Shown here: positions 28,269-37,383 of the stretch, piece by piece
Layout: every line of letters begins with the position of its first letter
Numbering within the stretch: the first letter of the stretch is position 1
Source: Thermoguttaceae bacterium
GTDB taxonomy: Bacteria; Planctomycetota; Planctomycetia; Pirellulales; Thermoguttaceae
DNA: 64,000 nucleotides
Reading direction: 5' to 3'
Assembly: GCA_017407125.1 (NCBI GenBank)
Contig: JAFQXE010000025.1
Span: 280,591 to 344,590, forward strand
The notes under the pieces: model-generated
Told to the model about the DNA's origin: nothing
The model's input: only the letters and a program-made list of their open reading frames with translations
The model's database searches: none
Position numbers and translations under genes: made by a program

Positions 28269-29742
28269 TAGCGCCATGCGCTTTTAGCCATTTGACCAAT
28301 CTCACGTTCCCTTTTACGGGGATAAGTTTCAAGATAGTCCGTCCGTATTCGTCTTTAGCGTTGACGTCTACGCCTTGTTCGACGAGCCATTTTACCAAAT
28401 TCCAACGTTCATGAATGACAGCAAAATGCAAGGTCGTCCAATTTGATTTATTTACTGCATTGACGTCTGCTCCGTGTTCAACCAGCCATTGAACTAATTC
28501 TAAACATCCGCTTCCAGCGGCATAATGTAAGACCGTATCCTTCCATTTGTTTTTAGCATTGATATTCGCTCCGCATTCAACCAGTAGTTGAACCATTTCC
28601 AGATCTCCGCACAACGCAGCCGAATGTAAAACCGTATCCCTATCAGTATCTTTTTCGTTGACGTCAAGTCCTTGGTCAATGAGCCATTGAAGCAGTTCCA
28701 AATTCTCGCTAATTACGGCGGAATGCAAGGCTGTCCTGTTCCATTTGTTTTTTGCTGTAACGTCCACGCCTTGTTTGACCAGCCATTGAACCAGTTCCAA
28801 ATTTCCGCTTTCGGCGGCAGAATGTAAGACGGTTTCCTTCCACTCGTCTTTTGTCTTGACATCCTGTCCCTGTTCAACAAGCCATTGAACCAGCTCCATA
28901 TCTCCACTTGCTGCAGCAAGATGCAAGACAGTTTCCTTATATTTGTTTTTAGAATTGAGATTTGCACCGCGGTCAACGAGCCATTGAATCAATTTCAGAT
29001 TCCCCGCCATGGCGGCAAAATGTAAAAACGTTTCTTCATGCTCGTCTTTTACGCTGAGGTCAAGACCCTGTTTAATCAGCCATTGAACCAATTTCAAATT
29101 CTCGCATGCTGCGACAGAATACAAAAGAGACGTCGAGTCGTAATTTTCTATTTTCTTGACATCCAGTTCCTGTTTAACGAGCCACTGAACCAGTTTCAGA
29201 TTCTCGCTTTCGATGGCGTAATGCAAGGCTGTCTTTCTATAAAAGTCTTTTAGTTTGACGTTTGCGCCTTGGTCAACGAACCACTGAACCAGTTTCAAGT
29301 TCCCGCTTTGGGCGGCGTAATGCAAGACGGTTCTTTCATTATAGTCTTTTGCGTTGACGTCAATTCCTTGATCAACGAGCCATTGAACCAGTTTCAAATT
29401 CCCACTTTGAGCGGCAAAATGCAAAGCTGTTCTTTTAAGTTCGTCTTTTTTGTTGACATTTAAGCCCAGTTCAACCAGCCACTGAACCAGTTTCAAGTTT
29501 CCGCTTTGGGCGGCGAAATGCAGGACGGTTCTGTTATAGGCGTCTTTTATCGTAATGTCTGCTCCGCGTTTGAGAAGCAGTTCAACCCGGCTTTGACTGC
29601 CTGACAACGCAGCATAGTGAAGAACGGCGCCTTTTATATAACGAGATCGATAATTAAAATCAAAGTCTCCCGTTTGGAACATTTGCTCGAAACGTTCTAT
29701 GCTCTGGCTGTCAAATTCTTTGTTGAGTATTGATTGAGTCAT
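28264..29742 (-). CDS. Ankyrin-repeat protein (14 repeats)
   Basis: 492 residues, no signal peptide or membrane segment. After a ~45-residue N-terminal cap come 14 back-to-back 33-residue ankyrin repeats with consensus xTxLHxAAxSGNLxLVQWLVxQGxDVNAKD. A Trp in the second helix (VQWLV) is retained in most repeats, which is not usual in ankyrins and points to recent internal duplication. The repeats reach the C-terminus, so there is no attached effector domain. Such proteins bind other proteins; the partner is unknown. It stands alone between the guaA promoter region and the Ste24-type protease, with repeat arrays on both sides. Confidence 0.92.
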   Translation of the reverse strand: MTQSILNKEFDSQSIERFEQMFQTGDFDFNYRSRYIKGAVLHYAALSGSQSRVELLLKRGADITIKDAYNRTVLHFAAQSGNLKLVQWLVELGLNVNKKDELKRTALHFAAQSGNLKLVQWLVDQGIDVNAKDYNERTVLHYAAQSGNLKLVQWFVDQGANVKLKDFYRKTALHYAIESENLKLVQWLVKQELDVKKIENYDSTSLLYSVAACENLKLVQWLIKQGLDLSVKDEHEETFLHFAAMAGNLKLIQWLVDRGANLNSKNKYKETVLHLAAASGDMELVQWLVEQGQDVKTKDEWKETVLHSAAESGNLELVQWLVKQGVDVTAKNKWNRTALHSAVISENLELLQWLIDQGLDVNEKDTDRDTVLHSAALCGDLEMVQLLVECGANINAKNKWKDTVLHYAAGSGCLELVQWLVEHGADVNAVNKSNWTTLHFAVIHERWNLVKWLVEQGVDVNAKDEYGRTILKLIPVKGNVRLVKWLKAHGAK

Positions 29743-29755
29743 GGTTGCGAGTTTT

Positions 29756-29876
29756 GAGCTTTTAGCTTCTAGCTCCTAGCTTCTAGCTTGGTTTTTTTAG
29801 GTTCAGGCTTTATATGTTAACGCTAAGTACTACAAATGCACAAGCTAATAGCTAGCGGCTAATAGCTAGTAGCTTC
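29756..29876. repeat. TAGC-rich ~118-bp dispersed element, copy 3 (inverted)
   Basis: The reverse complement matches copy 2 with few differences, including the core GTAGTACTTAGCGTTAACAT and both heptamer arms. It sits between the ankyrin gene start and the Ste24-type protease. Confidence 0.85.
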
Positions 29877-29906
29877 CTATTGCCTACTGCCTATTGCCTA
29901 CTGCCT
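29876..29906. repeat. Heptamer tandem array (CCTATTG/CCTACTG)
   Basis: Four alternating units CCTATTG, CCTACTG, CCTATTG, CCTACTG; the last part overlaps the 3' end of the Ste24-type protease gene and helps encode its final residues. The same units occur at 37360-37383 at the end of prfB. Confidence 0.8.
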
Positions 29907-31044
29907 CCTTAGCCATAGCAATTCTCTCGCCAATCGGCGGGTGGGAGTCGAACCAGATTACTGCCCAGCGGGGCGGGTTGGGGTCGGCTTTGTTGAGCGT
30001 CGCCAGACGGGAGAACGCGCGGGTATAAGCGTCTGCGCCGCAATGCTCCAGGGCGTAAGCGTCCGCCTGACGTTCAAAGCGCCGACTGACAGCGTTATTG
30101 AACGGTTCGTAAAGGGAGAAAATCGTCATGAAAAAGAACTCTATCGGGACGATAATCCACGGCTCCAGCGCTGCGTAGGAGAACGATTCCATATATTGAG
30201 CGGACAGACCGCGAATAAACAGATCGCACAGCGCAAACGCAACGAGAGAAAAGACGAGGCTTATGGGAATCATCTTCCAGAGGTGAGCGTGAACGTGATG
30301 TCCGATTTCGTGAGCGAAGACGGTTTCGATTTCGTCCTGTTCGAAGTTGGATAAAAGCGTGTCGCCCAAAATGACGCGGCGCGTTTTGCCGAACCCGGTC
30401 AGCATGGCGTTTGCCTTAACCGTTTCTTCCGACATGTTCATCTTGTAAACGCCTTCCAGAGTAAGCGTCGTCGGCTCGGTCAGCCGTTTCAGACCTGCAA
30501 GAAGGGTTTCGTTGTCAACGCGGTCAATCTTGTAAAACAGCGGCAAAATGAGAACCGGCAGCAGCATGCCGAGTACAAAGTTCAAGACGAAAAATACCAA
30601 AATGGACAGCGGAATCCACCAAACGCCGGTATAAACTATCAGCAGGAACAGACCGGTCATCAGGGCGCATTCCATCAACCCGGTAAGAATCCACAGCTTG
30701 ACTTTTTTCCACAGCCAACCGCCGAACGTCATCTTGCTGAGGTTGAATTTGTGTTCCAGGACAAACCCGCCGTAGAACGAAATCGGCAGCGACACAATCA
30801 CGTGCAGCGCAAAGACAATCGCGACGATTGCCAGCGCTTGAAGGGTTGCCGTTGTCACCCACGGCTGACCAGCGATCCAATCCCCCAGCGGTTTGGCGAA
30901 TACAAACGCCATCACGCCTAAAAAGAGGAAATCAACCGCTTTGTCAATGAGCGTCAATTTGAGTTGAGCGCGATCGTACTGCCGCGCTTCTTCGAGCTGT
31001 TCTGGAGTCTGCTCTGTTTGGCTGGTTTGTTCTGGTTCGGACAT
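29884..31044 (-). CDS. M48-family CAAX-prenyl-protease-like metallopeptidase (Ste24 type)
   Basis: 386 residues with several membrane segments. The zinc site HEIGHH is at residues 245-250, with the downstream glutamate expected in the ERQADAYALEH block. FGKTRRVILGDTLL is the typical lead-in to the catalytic helix. Ste24/HtpX relatives clip or degrade membrane proteins at the cytoplasmic membrane; bacterial versions do not process prenylated CAAX ends as far as is known. The gene lies alone between the ankyrin gene and the small conserved protein, all on the minus strand. The final residues (KEAVGNRQ) fall in a heptamer array. Confidence 0.9.
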   Translation of the reverse strand: MSEPEQTSQTEQTPEQLEEARQYDRAQLKLTLIDKAVDFLFLGVMAFVFAKPLGDWIAGQPWVTTATLQALAIVAIVFALHVIVSLPISFYGGFVLEHKFNLSKMTFGGWLWKKVKLWILTGLMECALMTGLFLLIVYTGVWWIPLSILVFFVLNFVLGMLLPVLILPLFYKIDRVDNETLLAGLKRLTEPTTLTLEGVYKMNMSEETVKANAMLTGFGKTRRVILGDTLLSNFEQDEIETVFAHEIGHHVHAHLWKMIPISLVFSLVAFALCDLFIRGLSAQYMESFSYAALEPWIIVPIEFFFMTIFSLYEPFNNAVSRRFERQADAYALEHCGADAYTRAFSRLATLNKADPNPPRWAVIWFDSHPPIGERIAMAKEAVGNRQ

Positions 31045-31197
31045 GGTAATTTGTCTGGAAATAGTGGTTGGCGAAGAGGAATCAACTCGACCAACGGGAA
31101 CGTTTTGGGTTTACACACTACGGTTTAAAAATCAAGCGCTACTACCGTATAATTGCATTGTACACGATTTCAAAATGAATTGCAAGGAGCAAAGAGG

Positions 31198-31233
31198 AAT
31201 AAAAAAAGAGCGCGACTGTCAGACGTCGCGCCC
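31198..31233 (-). terminator. Terminator of the small 88-residue gene
   Basis: Minus strand: GCGCGAC/GTCGCGC stem with a 7-base loop followed by TCTTTTTTTATT, 34 bases after the stop codon. Confidence 0.8.
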
Positions 31234-31266
31234 TATTGGCTTGGTTGGTTTCGAGTTCGGCTGTGA

Positions 31267-31533
31267 TTACTCGGATTTTGTTTCGTCCGATTTTTTGAGC
31301 GTGTCGCTCAGACGGCGCCCGAGTTTGCCAGAGGTGCGAGGCGTCGAGCTGGGAATGCGGCGAACGTCAACGGTCGTTACGGCGTTTTCGTCGTTTCCAG
31401 CAAACTGCAGTAGCGTTTCGCGGACCTGATCCGTTTCAACCGGAGTTCCGATGCACTCAACCGCGTCGTGAACGCCCATTAAAACCGACTGCTTAACGCC
31501 CTGGCGAATCCAGTTAAAGAAATTAAAGTTCAT
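31267..31533 (-). CDS. Small conserved hypothetical protein (88 residues)
   Basis: The frame is open further upstream, but the ATG at 31533 has a good GGAGT Shine-Dalgarno about 7 bases ahead and begins a sensible protein: MNFNFFNWIRQGVKQSVLMG, then VHDAVECIGTP. The C-terminal half is basic and Ser/Thr-rich (VRRIPSSTPRTSGKLGRRLS). It looks like a short family I associate with planctomycetes, with no assigned function. It has its own terminator at 31198-31233. It is divergent from the secreted metallopeptidase gene. Confidence 0.6.
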   Translation of the reverse strand: MNFNFFNWIRQGVKQSVLMGVHDAVECIGTPVETDQVRETLLQFAGNDENAVTTVDVRRIPSSTPRTSGKLGRRLSDTLKKSDETKSE

Positions 31534-31703
31534 ATTTTTACTCCGATTATAGCGTATGGAATTGTTTAAGAAGGCGTCCGCGCCCTCTTGCAAAAAATCA
31601 ACGGCATGGGATAATAGCAAATTATTACGACGGTGTAAAGAGCAGTTTCGAAAATTTGCTTCGCCGCGTTGAAAACCTTTAATTTAAACAAAATGTACAA
31701 ACT

Positions 31704-32435
31704 ATGAAACGCTTTGTTCTTTTATTGGAATTGTTTTGTCTGACGCTTTTGGCGTTGACGGCGTCGGCGCGCAGCGAAGAGAGAAAAAACTACGCTGAGT
31801 ACGTTCCGACTTCTGAGTATGAAGCCCGCGACGTTTGCGGCTGGACGGTTTACGTCGCCGCCGATTTGAGAGCCAATCCGGAACTGGACAAGAAGTCGAT
31901 GAGACTGATTACCCTTCAGCTGACCCAGATTCAGGTTCTCATTCCAGAAAAAGCCCTTAAAGAGCTTCAGAAAACGCCCATCTGGATTCAGGAAAAAGAC
32001 CCAACGTATACGATTCCCTGCTATCACGTCAGCAGGGAATGGCTCGAAACGCACGGCGTCAATCCGGCTAAAACCAACGGCGTTGACATCCCCAACGCTC
32101 AATATTTTCTGAGCGAATACGACCGTCAGCCCATGATGCTGCTCCATGAACTGGCTCACGGCTATCACTTCAAAACAGTCGAAAACGGATACAGTAACGG
32201 GGTTATTCTTTACGCCTATAAAAACGCGATGGAAAACAAGCTCTACGACCGCGTTTTGAACTACTATCAACAGGAAGGAAAAGCCTATTCAGCAACCAAC
32301 CCGATGGAATACTTCGCGGAACTGACGGAATGTTACTTCGGCGAGAACGACTTCTATCCGTTTGTCAAAACAGAATTCCGTCGCCACGATCCTGTTGGAT
32401 ATGCAATGATAGAACAAATCTGGGGCGTAAAATAA
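31704..32435 (+). CDS. Secreted HELAH metallopeptidase, anthrax lethal factor-like fold (probable)
   Basis: 243 residues with a signal peptide (about 1-23). The zinc motif HELAH is at 148-152 (MLLHELAHGYHF), and a later EYFAELTECYFG block supplies the third, glutamate ligand as in gluzincins. This arrangement fits the catalytic domain of anthrax lethal factor-like peptidases, many of which are small secreted bacterial proteins of unknown substrate. The preceding text (IWIQEKDPTYTIPCYHVSREWL) also fits that family. It is a single gene with the promoter region shared with the divergent 88-residue gene. A hairpin follows at 32466-32496. Confidence 0.7.
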   Translation: MKRFVLLLELFCLTLLALTASARSEERKNYAEYVPTSEYEARDVCGWTVYVAADLRANPELDKKSMRLITLQLTQIQVLIPEKALKELQKTPIWIQEKDPTYTIPCYHVSREWLETHGVNPAKTNGVDIPNAQYFLSEYDRQPMMLLHELAHGYHFKTVENGYSNGVILYAYKNAMENKLYDRVLNYYQQEGKAYSATNPMEYFAELTECYFGENDFYPFVKTEFRRHDPVGYAMIEQIWGVK

Positions 32436-32465
32436 GGTTCGAGATAGAATTGTCTTTAAAATAAA

Positions 32466-32497
32466 ACCGCCGCAGTCAGGGGGATGACTACGGCGGC
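32466..32497. terminator. Hairpin between convergent genes, terminator mainly for the secretin strand
   Basis: CCGCCGCAGTCA pairs with TGACTACGGCGG. On the minus strand it is followed by TTTTATTTT, a good terminator for the secretin transcript; on the plus strand the T-run is weak. Confidence 0.65.
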
Positions 32498-32541
32498 AAG
32501 TTTGACGTCAGGAATTTTCCGGGGAATATATACCCCCTGTA

Positions 32542-32658
32542 TTAGGGAGTGATGCCCAATTGTTCCTCTTCCTTTTCCTGAATGATGACACGGGGAGTAA
32601 CCATCGTCGTCAAACTTTTGTGTTCAACGTCTGGAATCGCATTTCCAGAATCATCGTT
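32542..32658 (-). pseudogene. Remnant of a secretin C-terminus
   Basis: 38 codons that end in TAA and begin after an in-frame TGA. The tail reads TTMVTPRVIIQEKEEEQLG followed by ITP, matching the true end of the adjacent secretin, MMMVTPRIIIQEEEEERMG followed by IAAP. It starts 11 bases after the secretin stop codon. It is best explained as what is left of a tandem duplicate or of a recombined paralogue. It has no start codon or domain of its own. Confidence 0.75.
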
Positions 32659-32669
32659 TCAGGTCAGAA

Positions 32670-35600
32670 TCACGGGGCGGCGATGCCCATTCTTTCCTCT
32701 TCTTCTTCCTGGATAATGATTCGCGGTGTAACCATCATCATCAAGCTTTCTGTTTCGCGGCCGATGCCGGTGTTCTGGAACAGACGGTTGATGTAAGGAA
32801 TCTTGTTGAGGATTGGAACGCCCTTCTCATCTCGACCTTCCTTGAGTCGTTTAATTCCGCCCAGGAGGACTGTACCGCCGTCAGGAACGCTGACTGTCGT
32901 GGTAACGGTCTGATAGGCGAAGGTTGGCAACTGAACGGACGTGCCGGAGTTCGAGGTTGAAACGTTCTTGCTGTTCTTCTTTGTAGCGGGCTGTTCGTCG
33001 TCGCCTTCAGACGAGGTGTCTTCCGTCGTGGTCGTTGAACCTGTGAACTTGAAGACGTTGACTTCTTTGATTTCGCTGAAGAACGGGACAACCGTCAGTC
33101 GGACGAATCGTCGGTCGTTGCTGACAACCGCCTGAACTGTGAGGAAGGTTCCTTCAGACAGTACGACGATGACAGGCTGCTGAGCCGCGGCGAAGTCGCC
33201 GACAACCGGGGTAACGCTGATGACGAACGGACTCTGTTGTGTATCGGAAACCATAGCCTGCTGACCGTTGAACAGGGTAACTTTCGGAGCTTGCATGATG
33301 TTCGATCGTGCGTCCGCCTGAGCGGCTTCGATGAACAGGTAGGCTTCAATATCGCTCAGGAACGCCAGACCCATGGTCAAGCCGTCGCCGCCGGTATAAC
33401 CGCCGAACTGAGGCGTCGTTCCGCCGTATCCACCCTGAGACACCGGGATATCAAGCGTTGAGCTGAACAGTCCAGGCGCTTTCAGACCGATGGTCGCGCT
33501 GCGCTGGAATTTGGCGTAGTCAGTTTCCGTCAGGTTTCCATCCGCGTCGACAGCAGTTTCACGTTCAATGGATACGTTGCCGTTCTGATTCGATTTAATA
33601 TTGACGTCGAAGTCAACGCCGACTCTTTCATAGAAGCTGTCGGAGAGGCTGATGAATCGAACTTCAATGGTAACCTGAAGGTCCTGCAGACGACGAAGCT
33701 GTTCGAGCAGTTCAGCAATCTTTTCGTGGATTTCTTGAGTCTGACGAATAACAAGGCTCAAGTTGGTTTCAAATTTTTCAATGGTGCCGTCTCCCTGTCC
33801 GCCAGTTTCTTTCCAGGTGTCGGGTTCAACGGTTTTGGTGATCAATTCGATCAAGCTGTCGAAGTCGGCGCCGGAACCGCTACCAAACGGGCCTGCGTTT
33901 CCAGAAGCCGGCGTCATAGGCGAACCCGCTGTCAGGTCGCCGCCCATGGACTGAGCCAAAATGTTATTGTTGACGTTGCCGTTAGCGCGGCTGGCAACTG
34001 CGGTGGCAGGAGCCATGATGGACGATCCAATTCCATTGCCGGACATGCCGTTGTTCAGAGCCAGAGCCTGTTTGTAAGCTCCAGACAGTCCCAGGTTATC
34101 CGTCGGAACAAAGTTCGGAATCGGAATAACGAGGTCGGCAACCGGGTACGTCTTGGTGTACAGCTGTCCTCTGCCGTTTTCTTTGCTTGTGATCTTGAGG
34201 ACTTCATTCTTGATAACGTAGGTCAGGTCGTACGGCTCCAGAATCAGGTCGAGAGCGTTTTTGAGCTGAATGTCGTTAGTCAGTGAAATTGTTACAGGGG
34301 TGTCGGAAGCGACTCCAGCAGCGGCAAAGCCAGCCGGATCTTTGTAAATGTTGACTCCAGACAGGGCAGCCAGGTCGTCCAGAATGGCGCTGATCGGCGT
34401 CTGCTTGTAGTCCAGTCGAACGGGCTGTTCGAGCTTCTTCTTGATTTCCAGTTCGCGTTCCGTGTACGGACTCTGTTCGTCGCCCTTGGCGCGGCGTTTG
34501 GTAATGTCAGCCCACGTTCCGCGATCCGGGAAGACCATGTTCTGATCCGGGTCAAACGGGTTGACAGCGGAACGTTCTACGCCTTCCATGGCGTTGAGGA
34601 AGCCTTCGCTCTGCATTTCGCGAATCTTCAGACCGTCGTCAACGCGGCGTCGCGTTTTGGTCATCTGGAAAGCGAGGATGCACGCCTGGTTGTTGGGATC
34701 GAGTTCGTAAGCCTGCTTGGCTTTGAGTTCCGCTTCAGCGTAACGCTGTTCGCGGGTAAGCTGACCAACTTCGTCGATGAGCTTGGCAATCTTCTGTTCC
34801 TTTTCAGTCTTATACTGCATCGCGCGAGCGTTGTCTTCGTCAATCTTGCGATTGTTTTCTTCGTTGGCGATCAACGCGCCGTTTTGCGAGATATACAGAT
34901 TCAATTCATTTATCTTCTGATCAACGTGCGCCAGCAGTCGAGCTTTGCGCGTATCGTCCAGAGCGGATTTATCTACATTTTCTCGAGCTGCAGTCAGGAT
35001 GGAAACAGCTTCGCGAGGATTGGCTTTACCAACAGCGAGAGCTTTGGCTTCCTGAGAGGTCAGTTCCGAAGCGACTTTGCTGAACAGAGCGTTCTGTTCC
35101 TCAGTCGCTTCCGCGGCTACAGCGGCAGCAGATCCAGGAACAGGAGCGGGCGCGGATTTCGCATTGAGCAGCGTAAGTCTATCGTTGAGCTGACGCTGTG
35201 AACTGTAGTCGAGTTCGTCTCGGTGCTGAGCGGCTTTGAGGAACGCGTTCGCAGCAGCTTCGGTATTTCCTGCTTTGAGAGCTTCTTCGCCCTGGAGGAA
35301 ATAGCTCATGCCTTCGGTCATGCTTGTGGGCTGGCCGGGTTGAACGGCGGCAACCTGTTCGACAGCAGTTGCGTCGCGGTTGGACAGATAGCTGGCGTTG
35401 GCGACTGAAGCGCCGGAGGCGGCTCGCTGACGCGCGCCGTTGATCTTGTTGATCATGTCCTGCGGTTTAACGTCGTAAGCCGAGTATTCAACATTGAGCC
35501 GAGCCGCGTTCATCGCAACGTTTTCTGCAATATCATAGCAGCGAAGCTGATACAGCGTGTTCGCCTGATTGAGCAGAACTCGAGCGTATTCTTTCCGGCT

Positions 35601-36530
35601 GTTCATGTCAGACGGATTGTTTTGAACGGAAGCGTATGCGGCTTCGTGAGCGTTAATGTCTTTTTCAACGCGATTGGGCGAATCGTTTTTCGGTCCGTAA
35701 GGCACGTTGAGCTGTCGAGCCTGAGCGACTTTCGCGCGCGCGCTGGCAACATCCCCCGTCGCCAAAATCTTTCGCGCTTCGAGCAAAAGCTTGTCGCTCT
35801 GCTGACGAACGGCAACCGGGACATCGCCAGAAGCGGGAGCCGTTGCCATCGTTGCCATCGCCGGAGCTACCGGAGCGGACTGAGCCGCCGGAGCGGGGGG
35901 CATGTCAGGCATCGACGGAACGGGCGGAGCCGCCATCGCCGTTTGCTGTTTGGCTGCTTGAATGTCGCGCATGAGGCGTTCCGGAGTGTCTTCGCCCGGA
36001 GCGTAAGCGACTTTCAGCTTCATGGCTTCAGAACAAAGCTGTTCCGCTTTGTCTAATGCGCCAAGGTTGAGAGAAGAGCGTCCTTCAGCAATGTACTTTT
36101 TCGCCATCGCAGACGCGTTGGTTACTGGAGATACCGCTGGAACGGACGGCGCGCTGTTTTGACCGCGAATGGCAAACGGGTCTTGCGACTGCGTTGACGC
36201 CGAAGCCCCTTTCGCTCGATCCAGTTCGCGGCGAAGACGAGCGGGCGTGTCTCCGGTGTACAGCGGTTCAAACTGTACGTTGAGGCTTTCCGCCTGACCG
36301 ATAAGCGTTTCCGCATCGGCGAGCTTGCCTTCATTTATCGCTTGACGAGCGCGCTGAAGTAAATCGGAGCATTGAGTGCGAGCTGCGTTGGGAGCTGCCG
36401 ATTGCGCTTGACTTTCTTTTGTTGTTACGCAAAGAAACGCGGCAAACAAAAGAACGAACGACAAGGCTTTTACAATACGACCCCAATCGGGACGATAAAA
36501 GCTGTTCTTCAAACTTCCTTGTTTTTTCAT
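32670..36530 (-). CDS. Large secretin (type II secretion/type IV pilus GspD/PilQ-like) with helical-repeat N-terminus
   Basis: 1286 residues. A signal peptide (about 20-42, ending ESQAQ) is followed by a ~600-residue region of Ala-rich helical (TPR-like) repeats: blocks such as LLQRARQAINEGKLADAETLI recur about every 100 residues. An N0/STN-like domain (about 695-790) holds VRLDYKQTPISAILDDLAAL. The secretin domain (about 945-1275) ends with VPDGGTVLLGGIKR, VPILNKIPYINRLF and MMMVTPRIII, the classic gate and C-terminal blocks. Secretins form the outer-membrane exit channel of type II secretion or pili. The N-terminal repeat region is a planctomycete style and may bind peptidoglycan or partners. 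No other secretion genes are adjacent. A remnant of a second tail lies right behind the gene. Confidence 0.9.
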   Translation of the reverse strand: MKKQGSLKNSFYRPDWGRIVKALSFVLLFAAFLCVTTKESQAQSAAPNAARTQCSDLLQRARQAINEGKLADAETLIGQAESLNVQFEPLYTGDTPARLRRELDRAKGASASTQSQDPFAIRGQNSAPSVPAVSPVTNASAMAKKYIAEGRSSLNLGALDKAEQLCSEAMKLKVAYAPGEDTPERLMRDIQAAKQQTAMAAPPVPSMPDMPPAPAAQSAPVAPAMATMATAPASGDVPVAVRQQSDKLLLEARKILATGDVASARAKVAQARQLNVPYGPKNDSPNRVEKDINAHEAAYASVQNNPSDMNSRKEYARVLLNQANTLYQLRCYDIAENVAMNAARLNVEYSAYDVKPQDMINKINGARQRAASGASVANASYLSNRDATAVEQVAAVQPGQPTSMTEGMSYFLQGEEALKAGNTEAAANAFLKAAQHRDELDYSSQRQLNDRLTLLNAKSAPAPVPGSAAAVAAEATEEQNALFSKVASELTSQEAKALAVGKANPREAVSILTAARENVDKSALDDTRKARLLAHVDQKINELNLYISQNGALIANEENNRKIDEDNARAMQYKTEKEQKIAKLIDEVGQLTREQRYAEAELKAKQAYELDPNNQACILAFQMTKTRRRVDDGLKIREMQSEGFLNAMEGVERSAVNPFDPDQNMVFPDRGTWADITKRRAKGDEQSPYTERELEIKKKLEQPVRLDYKQTPISAILDDLAALSGVNIYKDPAGFAAAGVASDTPVTISLTNDIQLKNALDLILEPYDLTYVIKNEVLKITSKENGRGQLYTKTYPVADLVIPIPNFVPTDNLGLSGAYKQALALNNGMSGNGIGSSIMAPATAVASRANGNVNNNILAQSMGGDLTAGSPMTPASGNAGPFGSGSGADFDSLIELITKTVEPDTWKETGGQGDGTIEKFETNLSLVIRQTQEIHEKIAELLEQLRRLQDLQVTIEVRFISLSDSFYERVGVDFDVNIKSNQNGNVSIERETAVDADGNLTETDYAKFQRSATIGLKAPGLFSSTLDIPVSQGGYGGTTPQFGGYTGGDGLTMGLAFLSDIEAYLFIEAAQADARSNIMQAPKVTLFNGQQAMVSDTQQSPFVISVTPVVGDFAAAQQPVIVVLSEGTFLTVQAVVSNDRRFVRLTVVPFFSEIKEVNVFKFTGSTTTTEDTSSEGDDEQPATKKNSKNVSTSNSGTSVQLPTFAYQTVTTTVSVPDGGTVLLGGIKRLKEGRDEKGVPILNKIPYINRLFQNTGIGRETESLMMMVTPRIIIQEEEEERMGIAAP

Positions 36531-36778
36531 GACTGTAGCCTTAATGATATTGTAAACTTTCCGCGGCAGATAGACGTTTTACTTTTGCGTCCAATTCTGA
36601 CAACTCCGAGCCGCGAGTTCTCCCCGTGAATTGCCAGTTTCCGAACCGTCTTTACAGCGCTTGCGCCCTGATTTCCCTGACAGTTCGGACGCCCTTGTTT
36701 GGGAAAAATCTCGATTGGAAAGATTGAAACGTCTCCAACGTTCGTTTTTCCGTTTCCGATTTTTGTTCCCCATAGCAT
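36527..36778 (-). CDS. Possible leader ORF (83 codons) overlapping the secretin start
   Basis: It has a GGAGGG Shine-Dalgarno (36788-36793) nine bases before its ATG, and its TGA overlaps the secretin ATG in an ATGA arrangement, which is typical of translational coupling. The predicted protein is rich in Lys, Arg and Gly and matches nothing I know. A second frame starting at 36773 (64 codons) would use the same Shine-Dalgarno. The secretin itself has only a weak AAGG upstream. It could be a regulatory leader rather than a functional protein. Confidence 0.3.
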   Translation of the reverse strand: MLWGTKIGNGKTNVGDVSIFPIEIFPKQGRPNCQGNQGASAVKTVRKLAIHGENSRLGVVRIGRKSKTSICRGKFTISLRLQS

Positions 36779-37287
36779 TTATGGAATCCCTCCACTAAAA
36801 CGCTATACAGGGGCGTTCAATTTATATTTTCGTCCGGATTAAAAAAGAAATAAATAAAAATTTCGACAATTTACTGAAATTCGCTAAAAATTCTCTACAT
36901 TTCCTTTCAATCCGACCTTTTTGAGCGCTTCTTTTATCCAATATGCAATGGCAATTGTTGTCATTAATATATTCGTTACAAATTAACGCTCATGGGCAGT
37001 ATAACTTCTGAGTTTTCTTCCCATTTGGTCTGAAAACAAGAAATTATAGTAAACGGAATAGCAAATTTTCCCCTTTGCGACAAGAGCAGTTTTTTGAACT
37101 TTTGCAGATTCTAAAAGAATTATCAGACAAAATTCTTTTGAATAATCATTTAAAGAATTCTGATTAAATAAGATGCGTAGTTATAGAAAAGTGGGAAAAG
37201 TAAGGAAAGTCTGCGGAGGGTCGACGTCCTCGTCGACCGCAGGCGTCCTCGCCTGCCAATGGTACATCGACCCCTCCTCCTATTCCC

Positions 37288-37354
37288 CCGTGGGTTAAAA
37301 CCCACGGCTATTAATATTGAACCGCTACGCGGTTCTAGCGGAACGCTTCGCGTC
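37288..37354. repeat. Triple-hairpin element, copy C
   Basis: Same order as copy A (CCGTGGGTTAAAACCCACGG, GAACCGCTACGCGGTTC, GAACGCTTCGCGTC), with TAGCGGAACG in place of TAGTTGAACG between stems two and three. Confidence 0.8.
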
Positions 37355-37359
37355 TATTT

Positions 37360-37383
37360 CCTATTGCCTACTGCCTACTGCCT
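37360..37383. repeat. Heptamer tandem array (CCTATTG/CCTACTG)
   Basis: CCTATTG, CCTACTG, CCTACTG and a partial unit just behind the prfB stop codon. The same units as at 29876-29906. Confidence 0.75.

Noticed and set aside
31230..31270. GGTTTCGAGTTCGGC as part of a tRNA T-arm
   Set aside because: No acceptor stem or anticodon arm can be folded around it.
36579..36773. Second possible leader frame (64 codons) before the secretin
   Set aside because: It shares the Shine-Dalgarno of the 83-codon frame but at a poorer 14-base spacing, and it does not couple to the secretin start.
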